Made by a program: the position numbers and the translations under genes. The notes beneath the pieces were generated by a model. The model ran no database searches. It was not told where the DNA came from and saw only the letters and a program-made list of their open reading frames with translations. From JBDGRJ01 sp042218065 (lineage in GTDB: Bacteria; Patescibacteriota; Patescibacteriia; Magasanikbacterales; UBA922): a stretch of DNA of 64,000 nt. This document shows, in pieces, positions 10,034 to 17,905 of this stretch (positions within the stretch are counted from its first letter, which is position 1; the number at the start of each line of letters is the position of its first letter). The DNA lies in NCBI GenBank assembly GCA_042218065.1, contig JBDGRL010000005.1, forward strand, positions 1 to 64,000. The letters run 5' to 3'.

Positions 10034-10203
10034 AATTTATTAATAATTTTTAGGCGGAGCGAGTGAATAGTTTCACTCGCGTGAGGATTTGAAGCTCGGA
10101 GCTTTGCGCGAGTTTGCCGAGGGCAAGGCGAGCGCAGCGAGAGCAGGTCTGAAGCCGAAGCTCGTCAGAGCTGAGAGCGGAAGAAAATCCCTCCCGGCCC
10201 ACA
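10034..10203 (+). mobile_element. 170-bp GC-rich structured insert at tRNA-Tyr, bounded by a 19-bp repeat of the tRNA 3' end
   Basis: The 19 bases at 10015-10033 (tRNA-Tyr T-arm 3' side, acceptor 3' strand, and ACA) recur exactly at 10185-10203. The 151 bp between them are visibly GC-richer than the flanks and rich in GCGAG/GAGCG words. They contain a perfect 9-bp stem (10059-10067 with 10072-10080) and further short inverted pieces around AGCTC. No ORF of useful length is present. A terminator hairpin follows the second copy at once, as if the original tRNA end had been displaced by the insertion. This looks like a tRNA-targeting mini-element (att-like) or the remnant of a larger one. The mechanism is inferred, the repeat is seen. 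Confidence 0.6.
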
Positions 10204-10208
10204 TTTTA

Positions 10209-10230
10209 GCCACTGCTTAGTGGCTTTTTT
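10209..10230 (+). terminator. rho-independent terminator after the tRNA-Tyr locus
   Basis: The stem GCCACT/AGTGGC (10209-10214 with 10219-10224) has a GCTT loop and is followed by six T. It closes the tRNA-Thr/tRNA-Tyr unit, and sits directly after the second copy of the tRNA-Tyr 3' end. Confidence 0.85.
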
Positions 10231-10284
10231 GATTTTTTATAGGGTTGTTGATAAAATAAAGGTGTAGATTTTTAACCTCATCTT

Positions 10285-11394
10285 ATGTTTAGGAAAATAA
10301 GCATATTTTTCTCTATATTTGCCGCAGTTTTGCTTATTGGCGCCGGTTGTGCCAAGGTAGACGAGAATGACCAAAAACAAGCTGGAGGCGAACAAGAGGG
10401 ACAAGTAAAAGTAGGAGTGATGGTGCCGCTTACCGGTGGTCCCGCTAGCTACGGAAAAAGTGTGAAAAAAGGAATTGAGTTAGCTCATAAACAACTAGAT
10501 CAGGACATTGAGCTTGTTTTTGAGGACTCCAAGTGTAAAGGAAAAGCTTCTGCTTCAGCCGCAAAGAAGCTTATTAATGTAGATAAAGTAGATGCGATCA
10601 TTGGAGAGCTTTGCTCTAGTGCAACGCTGGCAGCTGCACCTATAGCTCAGCAAAATAAAGTTCCGATGATCAGCCCCGCTTCCACAGCTCCGGAAGTAAC
10701 AGACCAAGGAGACTATATATTCAGAGTAATACCGGGTGACTCCAAGCAAGGCAAATTTGGAGCTAAATTAGTTGCTGAAGATGGTAATGAAAGACTAGCT
10801 GTACTGTATGTAAAAGATAATTATGGTACAGGTTTTAATGAGGTATTAAAAAAAGAGTTTCCTAAGCAGGGCGGCGAGATTGTAGAATCTGTATCTTTCA
10901 AAAAAGGAAGCACAAGCCTACAGACACAACTGACTAAGATAAAAGCAGCCAACCCAGACTCAATCTTTATAATCAGCAACGCGCCGGACTCTACCGTAGC
11001 TGCACTGGAACAAATAGAAGAGCTCGGCATAGAGGCAGATCTATATGGCTCAGAAGGCCTAAAAGGTGGTGATACTCTAAAGGCGGGAGATGCGACTGAG
11101 GGCCTAAAGATCACTGCTGTAAGCGCAGGATCAGAAGAGTTTGTACAAGCCCACAAAGATGAGTATGATCAGTCCAACCCAGGTCCTTTTTCCGCTCAAG
11201 GCTACGACGCTTATCAGGCGATAGCCAAGGCAGTAGAAAAAGGGGCTATGACAGGCCCTGAGATTAAAGAGAAGTTGTTTACTCTGGATTTCAAAGGTGC
11301 TTCCGGTCGTATAAAGTTTGATGAAAACGGGGATGTGCCCGGCAATTTCAGAGTTTTAAAAATAGAGAATAGAGAGTTCAAGCCCGTAAAATAG
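10285..11394 (+). CDS. livJ: branched-chain amino acid ABC transporter, substrate-binding lipoprotein
   Basis: The periplasmic-binding-protein component that captures amino acids outside the membrane and delivers them to LivHM. It has an N-terminal signal with a hydrophobic core and a relaxed lipobox ending GAGC at about residue 22, so it is probably a lipoprotein. The mature part follows the Leu/Ile/Val-binding fold: KVGVMVPLTGG near the start, then a SPASTAPE region, RVIPGDSKQGK and GYDAYQAIAKA. At 369 residues it is standard for the family. It heads a five-gene same-strand cluster. Substrate range in this family also includes amides, urea and other amino acids, so leucine specificity is not proven. 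Confidence 0.9.
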   Translation: MFRKISIFFSIFAAVLLIGAGCAKVDENDQKQAGGEQEGQVKVGVMVPLTGGPASYGKSVKKGIELAHKQLDQDIELVFEDSKCKGKASASAAKKLINVDKVDAIIGELCSSATLAAAPIAQQNKVPMISPASTAPEVTDQGDYIFRVIPGDSKQGKFGAKLVAEDGNERLAVLYVKDNYGTGFNEVLKKEFPKQGGEIVESVSFKKGSTSLQTQLTKIKAANPDSIFIISNAPDSTVAALEQIEELGIEADLYGSEGLKGGDTLKAGDATEGLKITAVSAGSEEFVQAHKDEYDQSNPGPFSAQGYDAYQAIAKAVEKGAMTGPEIKEKLFTLDFKGASGRIKFDENGDVPGNFRVLKIENREFKPVK

Positions 11395-11398
11395 TAGC

Positions 11399-12277
11399 AT
11401 GGTAATCTCTCAGCTGACTGCAAATGGTCTCATTGCAGGATCCATTATCTCTTTGGTAGCCGCCAGCTTTTCGCTAATTTACTCTACCAATAAGTTTCCT
11501 CACTTTTCTCATGGTGCGGTAGTGGCAGCTGGCGGCTACTTGTTTTTCACTTTTGTAAATTTGATGGGTTTGTCTTTGGTCAGCTCAATATTACTGACTC
11601 TTATTTTTTCTGGAGTTATTGGCTTGGTTATTTATTTCGGGCTTTATAGGCAGTTGGAGCTGCAAGGTGCTTCTATGGTTATTTTATTGATTGCTAGCAT
11701 AGCTTTAATGATATTGATAGAAAATTTACTTCTCTTATTTTATGGTGCTGATGTAAAATCAATGGATTTGATTCCTGTAGGTACAGGCATGAATATTTTG
11801 GGGGCAAATATTACTCAATTGCAGGTAGGAATACTTATAGTTTCTATTTTGTTGTTTGTCGGCTTGTTTTTGTTTGTACGATACAGTAAGTTAGGAAAGT
11901 TAATGCGAGCAGTGGCTGATAATCCCGAGTTAGCAAAAATATCTGGAGTTAATCCTGTGAAATTAAAAGCATATAGTTTTGTGATTGGCTCTTTCTTAGC
12001 TGGTGTAGCCGGGATTTTGATAGGATTGGAGCAGAACCTAACCCCCACAATGGGTACAAACTTGATTATTAAAGGGTTTACAGGTGCGGTAATAGGAGGA
12101 ATATCTTCTATACCTGGTGCTGTTTTGGGCAGTTATCTATTGGGTTTCGCTGAAAATTTCGGTATCTGGTATCTTCCTTCGGGTTATAAATCCGCTATAG
12201 CTTTCACCTTACTGCTTATCTTCTTACTATTTAAGCCAAAAGGTATATTAGGAATTAACAAAGGAGCAAAGAAATAA
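11399..12277 (+). CDS. livH: branched-chain amino acid ABC transporter permease LivH
   Basis: One of two membrane permeases of the Liv-type importer. The 292 residues contain about eight hydrophobic segments and the family-typical stretch GKLMRAVADNPELAKISGVN. A C-terminal helix pair is preceded by KGFTGAVIGGISSIPGAVLGS. The start is 5 bases after livJ. It pairs with LivM, encoded one base downstream, to form the translocation path. Confidence 0.92.
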   Translation: MVISQLTANGLIAGSIISLVAASFSLIYSTNKFPHFSHGAVVAAGGYLFFTFVNLMGLSLVSSILLTLIFSGVIGLVIYFGLYRQLELQGASMVILLIASIALMILIENLLLLFYGADVKSMDLIPVGTGMNILGANITQLQVGILIVSILLFVGLFLFVRYSKLGKLMRAVADNPELAKISGVNPVKLKAYSFVIGSFLAGVAGILIGLEQNLTPTMGTNLIIKGFTGAVIGGISSIPGAVLGSYLLGFAENFGIWYLPSGYKSAIAFTLLLIFLLFKPKGILGINKGAKK

Positions 12278-12278
12278 T

Positions 12279-13148
12279 ATGACCTCGGTACTTATTCACA
12301 TCGCAATTTTAATATGTATTTACGCTATAGTTGCAGTAAGTTTAAATGTAACTTTGGGATATACCGGGATCATTAATTTGGGGCATATCGCGTTTTTCGG
12401 TGTGGGGGCTTATACTTCTGCAATTTTGACTGTTAAGTACGGCTTTTCTTTTTTGTCAGCTTTCTTATTGGCAGGGGTATTAGCAGGGATATCCGGTTTG
12501 GTTTTGCAAAAATTGATAAATAAACTAGAAGGTGATTACTTAGCACTAGCCACTTTAGCCTTTGCTTTTATAGTGCATGCAGTATTTGTAAATTACAAGG
12601 AGTTGACTAATGGACCATTAGGCATTCCCGGTATACCGAAGCCAAATCTTTTTGGCTACAAGATAGTGGGTAATTCTATGTATTTACTGTTTGCATTTTT
12701 GGTAGCTGCAATATCTATTTATATTATGTATCGTTTAGTAAACTCTAGATATGGCAAGCTATTGGAGGGAGTTAGAGATGATATGCTGGGCTTGCAGGCT
12801 AGAGGAAAGGATGTGTATAAGCTTAGATATCAAAGTATGGCGATCTCAGCTTTTTTTGCAGGAATTGCTGGCAGTGTTTTTGCTCATTACCTGAGTTATA
12901 TTGATCCTACATCTTTCTTTATTGCAGATATTATTTTAGTTTTAAGTATAGTAATAGTTGGGGGGTTAGCTTCAGTTAGAGGTAGTGTAGTAGCGGCTGT
13001 TGTTTTAGTTATTCTTCCTGAAGCCTTGAGATTTGTAGATCTACCCTCAAGTGTAATTGGCCCAATGCGGCAAATCATTTATGCTCTCGTACTACTGGGG
13101 ATTTTGTTATATAACCCCAAGGGTTTTTACGGTAAAGTAGAAATATAG
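12279..13148 (+). CDS. livM: branched-chain amino acid ABC transporter permease LivM
   Basis: Second permease of the Liv importer, 289 residues and strongly hydrophobic. It shows the LivM signature region NVTLGYTGIINLGHIAFFGVGAY near the N terminus, GDYLALATLAFAF in the middle, and the cytoplasmic coupling region GVRDDMLGLQARGKDVYKLR that contacts the ATPases. It is separated from livH by one base and from livG by two, consistent with one operon. Confidence 0.93.
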   Translation: MTSVLIHIAILICIYAIVAVSLNVTLGYTGIINLGHIAFFGVGAYTSAILTVKYGFSFLSAFLLAGVLAGISGLVLQKLINKLEGDYLALATLAFAFIVHAVFVNYKELTNGPLGIPGIPKPNLFGYKIVGNSMYLLFAFLVAAISIYIMYRLVNSRYGKLLEGVRDDMLGLQARGKDVYKLRYQSMAISAFFAGIAGSVFAHYLSYIDPTSFFIADIILVLSIVIVGGLASVRGSVVAAVVLVILPEALRFVDLPSSVIGPMRQIIYALVLLGILLYNPKGFYGKVEI

Positions 13149-13150
13149 CT

Positions 13151-13879
13151 ATGCTTACTTTAAATGAAGTTACAAAAAAGTTTGGCGGAGTAACAGCAGC
13201 GGATGAGGTTAGTTTTGAAGTTCAACCTAACAAAACTACTGCTCTGATTGGCCCAAATGGTGCAGGTAAAACTACAGTTTTTAATATAATTGCAGGCTTA
13301 ATTAAACCGGATAAAGGTACTATTTTATTTGAAGATGATAATATACTTGATAAATCAGCTGATGAGAGGGTAAATATGGGTATTAGCAGGACTTTTCAGA
13401 AAGTTCGAGTGTTCGAGTACCTTACTATATTAGACCATTTTCAAATGACGGAAGATCATGAAGATATGAAGATGTTTAAGAATATCTTCATCAGCTCACA
13501 TCCCGATAGAGAAAAATATAATCAGACCTTAGATCAGTTCGGAATTGATGAAGACCTGGATACCAAAGTGAAGGATTTAAGCTATGGACAAAGAAAACTT
13601 TTGGAAATGGCGATAGCAGTACAGATGGATCATAAGCTGTTAATGCTAGATGAACCTGTAGCAGGTGTGAATAAAGTTATTCAAGAGCGGATAGAAGAGC
13701 TGTTGTTAGAGTTTAAACAAGACGGAGAGACTATGTTGGTAATAGATCATGATATGAATTTTGTTCGTAAGCTAGCTGATTATATTGTGGTTCTCGACTC
13801 AGGTGAGCTTTTAGTTGAGGGAGAACCTGAAGAAGTATTAAATCACCCAAAGGTTTTAGAAGCTTATTTAGGAGAATAA
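13151..13879 (+). CDS. livG: branched-chain amino acid ABC transporter ATPase LivG
   Basis: A cytoplasmic ATPase driving the importer. Motifs seen: Walker A GPNGAGKTT near residue 34, signature LSYGQRKLLEMA, Walker B LLMLDEPVAGVN and the H-loop VIDHDMNFV. In the signature motif the second Gly-rich position is Tyr (LSYGQ), which is common in LivG. The 242 residues are slightly shorter than typical LivG (about 255). The stop overlaps the livF start by one base (TAATG), a translational coupling arrangement. Confidence 0.94.
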   Translation: MLTLNEVTKKFGGVTAADEVSFEVQPNKTTALIGPNGAGKTTVFNIIAGLIKPDKGTILFEDDNILDKSADERVNMGISRTFQKVRVFEYLTILDHFQMTEDHEDMKMFKNIFISSHPDREKYNQTLDQFGIDEDLDTKVKDLSYGQRKLLEMAIAVQMDHKLLMLDEPVAGVNKVIQERIEELLLEFKQDGETMLVIDHDMNFVRKLADYIVVLDSGELLVEGEPEEVLNHPKVLEAYLGE

Positions 13880-14601
13880 TGAGTAATATATTATCAATAA
13901 AACAATTGAATGCAGGCTATGGTGAGTTTGAAATATTAGAAGATATAGACTTAGAGTTAGAAAAGAACTCTATCTCTGTTTTGATGGGACCTAATGGAGC
14001 TGGTAAGTCTACTTTGCTTAAGTCTATTTTTAATCTCACCGATGTTTATTGTGGAGAAATAAAGTTTCAAGGAAAAAGTATTACTGACAGTTCCGCTCAT
14101 GAGCTCTTGGAACTTGGGGTATCTTTTGTGTCTCAGGGCAAGGTGAATTTTGATAAGCTAACAGTGGAGGAAAATTTATTTATGGGGGCGCATTTTTTGG
14201 AGGATGAAGAAAAAATTGAAGCTAGAAAGAAAGAGATTTATGAACATTTTCCTATCTTAGAGGAGAAGAAAAATGAATATGCTTACAGTCTCTCTGGTGG
14301 GCAACAACAGATGTTGGCGATAGGGAGAGGGCTGATGAGCCATCCGAAACTACTACTTTTGGATGAGCCGACTTTGGGTTTAGCCCCCAAATTGGTACAA
14401 GAGGTTTTTGATCATATACAAAAAGTACGGGAAGAGTTTGATACTACTATTTTAGTAGTAGAGCACAATTTAAAGAGCTTGTTGGGTATAGCTGATTATG
14501 GATTTATTTTGGTTGATGGGGAGATGATTACTGAAGGTGAGTGTAGTGAGTTGAAGGATAGCGAGGTGATGGAGAAGGTCTTTGTAGGAGAGTTTGATTA
14601 A
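13879..14601 (+). CDS. livF: branched-chain amino acid ABC transporter ATPase LivF
   Basis: Second ATPase of the importer, forming the nucleotide-binding pair with LivG. It has Walker A GPNGAGKST, Q-loop VSQGKVNFDKLTV, signature LSGGQQQMLAIGRGL, Walker B LLLLDEPTLGLAP and H-loop VVEHNL. At 240 residues it matches the family. It closes the livJHMGF operon and runs towards the convergent sigma-factor gene. Confidence 0.94.
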   Translation: MSNILSIKQLNAGYGEFEILEDIDLELEKNSISVLMGPNGAGKSTLLKSIFNLTDVYCGEIKFQGKSITDSSAHELLELGVSFVSQGKVNFDKLTVEENLFMGAHFLEDEEKIEARKKEIYEHFPILEEKKNEYAYSLSGGQQQMLAIGRGLMSHPKLLLLDEPTLGLAPKLVQEVFDHIQKVREEFDTTILVVEHNLKSLLGIADYGFILVDGEMITEGECSELKDSEVMEKVFVGEFD

Positions 14602-14636
14602 AAAAGACCAAGTGTGGGTCAGATTCACACTTGGTC
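14600..14636 (-). terminator. terminator of the sigma-factor gene, read on the minus strand
   Basis: A perfect 11-bp stem GACCAAGTGTG/CACACTTGGTC joins 14606-14616 with 14626-14636. On the minus strand it is followed by six T (the A run at 14600-14605), so it terminates the leftward sigma gene. On the plus strand the stem is followed by C-rich sequence, so it is a weaker stop for livF. Confidence 0.8.
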
Positions 14637-14669
14637 CACCCCCCTTGTATTCCTCATTATCTTTTCATC

Positions 14670-15323
14670 TCATCTGTCTCGCTTTTTCTTTCGTGTCCTA
14701 TTGGTTTCATCTTTTTCAAATGGTTCAGTGTCCTTGATAATTCCTCTCTCATAAGCAGTTTCTGCCAGTTTTTGTCGTACCATTTTACGACCGCGGAAAA
14801 TCCTGCTCATGACCGTTCCCATCGGACAATCGAGGATGTATGCAATTTCTTTGTAGGAAAAATCATTCAGATCTGCGAGTAGCACCGCTTGTCGAAATTT
14901 TACAGGTAGTGACTTTAGTGAAGCCTTCATTTCTTCGCTGAAAGTCTTATCCAATACACCTTTTTCTGGACTACGGTGGTGAAAAGAATTTTCTCGGTCG
15001 AAGAAGTTTTTCTCGATCGATACATCTTCAGAAGTAACCTCTCTTTCTCGTTTCTGTTTGCGGTGTTGGTTAATGAAAGTATTGCGCAGAATGGTGAACA
15101 ACCATGCTTGGCAATTCGTTCCAATTTCGAATCGATCCCAGTTGTCGTAAGCCTTCACCAGAGTTTCTTGTACTAAATCTTCGGCACTCTTTTCATCTTT
15201 TGTGTATTGAATAGCCTTTGCATAAAGATCGTTCATGTGTGGTATAGCCTCTTCCGTGAAAGCACTGATCTTTGGATCATCGTCTGCAGCACCTTCATCT
15301 ACTTTTGATCGAATCATATCCAT
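14670..15323 (-). CDS. ECF-type RNA polymerase sigma factor
   Basis: A sigma-70 family group 4 factor that would redirect RNA polymerase to a regulon. Region 2 is seen as AEDLVQETLVKAYDNWDRF with ..QAWLFTILRNTFINQHRK. Region 4 is seen as LPVKFRQAVLLADLNDFSYKE plus the helix-turn-helix GTVMSRIFRGRKMVRQKL. The tail is basic. At 217 residues it is a little longer than most ECF factors. No anti-sigma gene is adjacent. Unlike most neighbours it has a strong ribosome-binding site (AGGAGGG ending 6 bases before ATG), its own promoter and its own terminator, so it is an independent unit possibly acquired by transfer. The stop codon is TGA. Confidence 0.93.
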   Translation of the reverse strand: MDMIRSKVDEGAADDDPKISAFTEEAIPHMNDLYAKAIQYTKDEKSAEDLVQETLVKAYDNWDRFEIGTNCQAWLFTILRNTFINQHRKQKREREVTSEDVSIEKNFFDRENSFHHRSPEKGVLDKTFSEEMKASLKSLPVKFRQAVLLADLNDFSYKEIAYILDCPMGTVMSRIFRGRKMVRQKLAETAYERGIIKDTEPFEKDETNRTRKKKRDR

Positions 15324-15329
15324 TTGGGT

Positions 15330-15336
15330 CCCTCCT
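15330..15336 (-). promoter_or_regulatory. strong Shine-Dalgarno AGGAGGG of the sigma-factor gene
   Basis: The complement of 15330-15336 reads AGGAGGG, six bases before the ATG. The same heptamer precedes three other genes here (19755, 41335, 48824), whereas the other starts have no such site. Confidence 0.8.
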
Positions 15337-15375
15337 GCTTTTGATTAGAGAACAGAGCGAACTAGCTTATTACCT

Positions 15376-15404
15376 AAATTAAGAAAAAATATTGTACTTG
15401 TCAA
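15376..15404 (-). promoter_or_regulatory. promoter of the sigma-factor gene
   Basis: On the minus strand TTGACA (complement of 15399-15404) is separated by 17 bases from TAATTT (complement of 15376-15381). This is a good sigma-70-type match, about 50 bases before the start codon. Confidence 0.6.
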
Positions 15405-15495
15405 ATTTATAATTTCTGGATTTTCTTGATAGGATTAGTGGCGTATGTTTTTATTATAATTACCTTGAAGTTATAAGAATTTTAAAAAATTAGAA

Positions 15496-15855
15496 ATGCC
15501 ACACATCGAATCTTATTCCTTTGGAGATATAAAAGTTGACGGACAAGAATACACTGATGATGTGATAATATCCTCTGATGAAGGTGTGATTGAGGATTAT
15601 TGGTGGAGAGATGAGGGGCATCAGCTTCAGAACCAGGATCTGGATCAGGTTTATAAGAGAAATCCTGATATTTTTTTAATGGGGATTGGTTATAATGGTA
15701 GGGTGGAGATACAAGACGAAGTAGAGAAGAAGATGCGACAGGAAAATATAGAATTTAAGTATGAAAAAAGTACTCAGGCTGTAGATCTGTACAATAATCT
15801 TATACAAAGTAAACTAGATAAAGATATAATAGGAGGTTTTCACTTAACTTGCTGA
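15496..15855 (+). CDS. Mth938-like domain protein (AAMDC / DUF498 family)
   Basis: A small single-domain protein of 119 residues. It shows the family pattern: N-terminal YSFGDIKVDGQEY, the W.R..GH.L...DL..V block, the conserved core PDIFLMGIGYNG, a later AVDLYN helix and a C terminus ending FHLTC, which resembles the conserved end of human AAMDC-type proteins. The biochemical role of the family is poorly defined; some members are linked to complex I assembly or adipogenesis. The TGA stop follows the conserved C terminus directly, which supports TGA being a true stop in this genome. It lies 24 bases before mutM. Confidence 0.85.
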   Translation: MPHIESYSFGDIKVDGQEYTDDVIISSDEGVIEDYWWRDEGHQLQNQDLDQVYKRNPDIFLMGIGYNGRVEIQDEVEKKMRQENIEFKYEKSTQAVDLYNNLIQSKLDKDIIGGFHLTC

Positions 15856-15879
15856 TTTTAATCTAAATTTAAAACAAAA

Positions 15880-16713
15880 ATGCCGGAGCTGCCAGAAGTA
15901 GAGACAATACGTCGAGACTTAGAAGATAAAATTCTGAATAAGAGGATAGATTCAGTTGAGATCAGAAAGGATAGTGCCATAAAAAAAGATAAAGAGCGAT
16001 TTAAGAGTCATATTAAAGAGGACAGTTTCTCTGGTGTTGATAGACAAGGAAAACTATTGAACTTTAAGCTCAATAATTCCGAGTATGAAATTTTATCCCA
16101 CTTGCGAATGACAGGAAAGTTGATATTTGATCCAAGTGGAGAAGAGGTGCTGGATTTTCCCGGCAAACATACAGGAGTTATTTTTAATTTTGAGGATAAT
16201 TCAGAGCTTTATTTTGATGATGTTCGCACTTTTGGTTACATGCAATTATTAAAACCTAAAAAGAAAAAAGAAATATTAGCGGAAAAATTAGGCATAGAAC
16301 CGTTGACTGAGGGTTTCACTTTAGAGAACTTTAAAGAGGTTTTAAAAAGTAGAAGGACTAATGTTAAAAACATTTTAATGAAACAAAAAGCTATTGCTGG
16401 AATTGGTAATATTTATGCTGATGAGATTTGTCATGAAAGTGGTGTTAGACCAGACAGAAATATTCCAGAATTAAGTGAAAATGAGATAAAAAATATTTTT
16501 AACAAAAGTGAGCAGGTAATAAAACAGGCAATTCATGATAGAGGTACAACTTTTAGAGATTATGTAGATTCTTCCGGTAAAAAAGGAAATTTTGCAAGAA
16601 AGCTGAAAGTTTATGGTAGAGAAGGAGAGCAATGCAAAGATTGCAATGAGGTAATTAAAAAGATAAAATTAAATGGAAGAGGTACTCATTTTTGTATTAA
16701 TTGTCAAAAATAA
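15880..16713 (+). CDS. mutM: formamidopyrimidine-DNA glycosylase
   Basis: Base-excision repair enzyme that removes 8-oxoguanine and FapyG and nicks the abasic site. The N terminus MPELPEVETIRRDL supplies the catalytic P2 and E3. RQGKLLNF carries the conserved Lys, and the helix-two-turn-helix includes the MKQKAIAGIGNIYADEI region. A C-terminal zinc finger CKDC...CINC is intact at about residues 251-275. The 277 residues are standard. The ATG has only an A/T-rich leader. Confidence 0.96.
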   Translation: MPELPEVETIRRDLEDKILNKRIDSVEIRKDSAIKKDKERFKSHIKEDSFSGVDRQGKLLNFKLNNSEYEILSHLRMTGKLIFDPSGEEVLDFPGKHTGVIFNFEDNSELYFDDVRTFGYMQLLKPKKKKEILAEKLGIEPLTEGFTLENFKEVLKSRRTNVKNILMKQKAIAGIGNIYADEICHESGVRPDRNIPELSENEIKNIFNKSEQVIKQAIHDRGTTFRDYVDSSGKKGNFARKLKVYGREGEQCKDCNEVIKKIKLNGRGTHFCINCQK

Positions 16714-16715
16714 CC

Positions 16716-17786
16716 ATGCCATTGAGTTTTTTGTCACACTATAGCCTTTTGGGTAACACGGCTTATGAGTATTTAATTGCCGGGTTGATATTTTTAGCTT
16801 CTTTAATAGTTTTGAAGGTATTTGAGAAAATTGTAGCGAATAGACTGAAAAAGATATCCAAGGACACGGATAATAATTTCGATGATGTTATAACCTCGGT
16901 TATAGGAAATGTCGGGTCTTTATTTTACTTAGTAGTATCCTTTTTTGTAGCTTTTCAGTGGATTACAGCCACTAGTTTTATAGAAAAAATAGTTGAGGTA
17001 GTTTTTGCTGTGGTAGTAGCACGGGAGGCTATCAATGCCGTCAGTAGATTAGTGAATTTCTTGGCAGAAAAATATTTACAGTATGCAGATCAGGATGTAG
17101 AGAAGGAGCATGCAACTATAATGGTGGGTATGATTCGTAAAACCTTGGTGGTGGTGCTTTGGCTTATAGTTGGCACCTTTATTCTTTCTAATTTTGGTAT
17201 AAATATTACGTCTTTGGTTACAGGCTTGGGTATCGGTGGTATAGCTATAGGAATAGCTTTGCAAAATGTTCTTGCAGATATTTTCTCCTCGGTTTCCATC
17301 TTTTTGGACAAGCCTTTTGTTGTGGGGGATTTCATACAAGTGGGGGAGAATATGGGTACGGTAGAAAAGATAGGTATAAAGTCAACACGTATAGAAACTT
17401 TGCGAGGTGAACAATTGATTATACCGAACACTGAGTTGACCTCCAGCCGAATTCAAAACTATAGCAAAACAGAGAAGATACGAGACCAAATAACTGTGGG
17501 AGTTTCTTATGATACTAGCCAAGAAACTTTGAGAGAAATTCCTCAAAAAATTCAAAATATTATTGAAGGCATGGATGAGGTGACTTTTGATAGATGTAGA
17601 CTTAATAGCTATGGCGACTCCTCGATAAATTTCAAAGTAGTATATTTTGTAAACTCTATTAGTTTTGCTGATTTAGATCGAAAGAAAGAAGAGCTGAATT
17701 ATGCCATTTATGATATGTTTGATAAAGAGGGTGTTGAGTTTCCTTTCCCTACTAGGACTGTACATTTGAAAAAAGAGTCTGAATAG
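16716..17786 (+). CDS. MscS-family mechanosensitive channel
   Basis: A small-conductance mechanosensitive channel that opens under membrane tension and protects against osmotic downshock. Hydrophobic segments near residues 15-35, 70-95 and 140-165 precede the pore helix, seen as GLGIGGIAIGIALQNVLADIFSS, rich in Gly/Ala as in MscS TM3. The beta domain follows (KPFVVGDFIQVGENMGTVEKIGIKSTRI). I chose ATG 16716, two bases after the mutM stop, rather than the upstream TTG at 16701 inside mutM. It is probably cotranscribed with mutM. Confidence 0.92.
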   Translation: MPLSFLSHYSLLGNTAYEYLIAGLIFLASLIVLKVFEKIVANRLKKISKDTDNNFDDVITSVIGNVGSLFYLVVSFFVAFQWITATSFIEKIVEVVFAVVVAREAINAVSRLVNFLAEKYLQYADQDVEKEHATIMVGMIRKTLVVVLWLIVGTFILSNFGINITSLVTGLGIGGIAIGIALQNVLADIFSSVSIFLDKPFVVGDFIQVGENMGTVEKIGIKSTRIETLRGEQLIIPNTELTSSRIQNYSKTEKIRDQITVGVSYDTSQETLREIPQKIQNIIEGMDEVTFDRCRLNSYGDSSINFKVVYFVNSISFADLDRKKEELNYAIYDMFDKEGVEFPFPTRTVHLKKESE

Positions 17787-17794
17787 TATATAAT
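17766..17794 (+). promoter_or_regulatory. promoter of tRNA-Thr(GGT)
   Basis: TTGAAA at 17766-17771 and TATAAT at 17789-17794 are separated by 17 bases. The -10 is perfect and lies 15 bases before the tRNA. The -35 is inside the mscS 3' end. Confidence 0.7.
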
Positions 17795-17808
17795 AAGGTT
17801 CGATTTAA

Positions 17809-17880
17809 GCCGCTTTAGCTCAGTGGTAGAGCGCATCCATGGTAAGGATGAGGTCACGGGTTCGATTCCCGTAAGCGGCT
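17809..17880 (+). tRNA. tRNA-Thr (anticodon GGT)
   Basis: The acceptor stem GCCGCTT pairs with AAGCGGC (17873-17879). The anticodon stem CATCC/GGATG encloses ATGGTAA, giving GGT. The T-loop GTTCGATTC is present. CCA is not encoded. It is the second tRNA-Thr isoacceptor in the window. Confidence 0.95.
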
Positions 17881-17905
17881 CTTTTTCTTTTTTGCAAAAT
17901 GCAAT

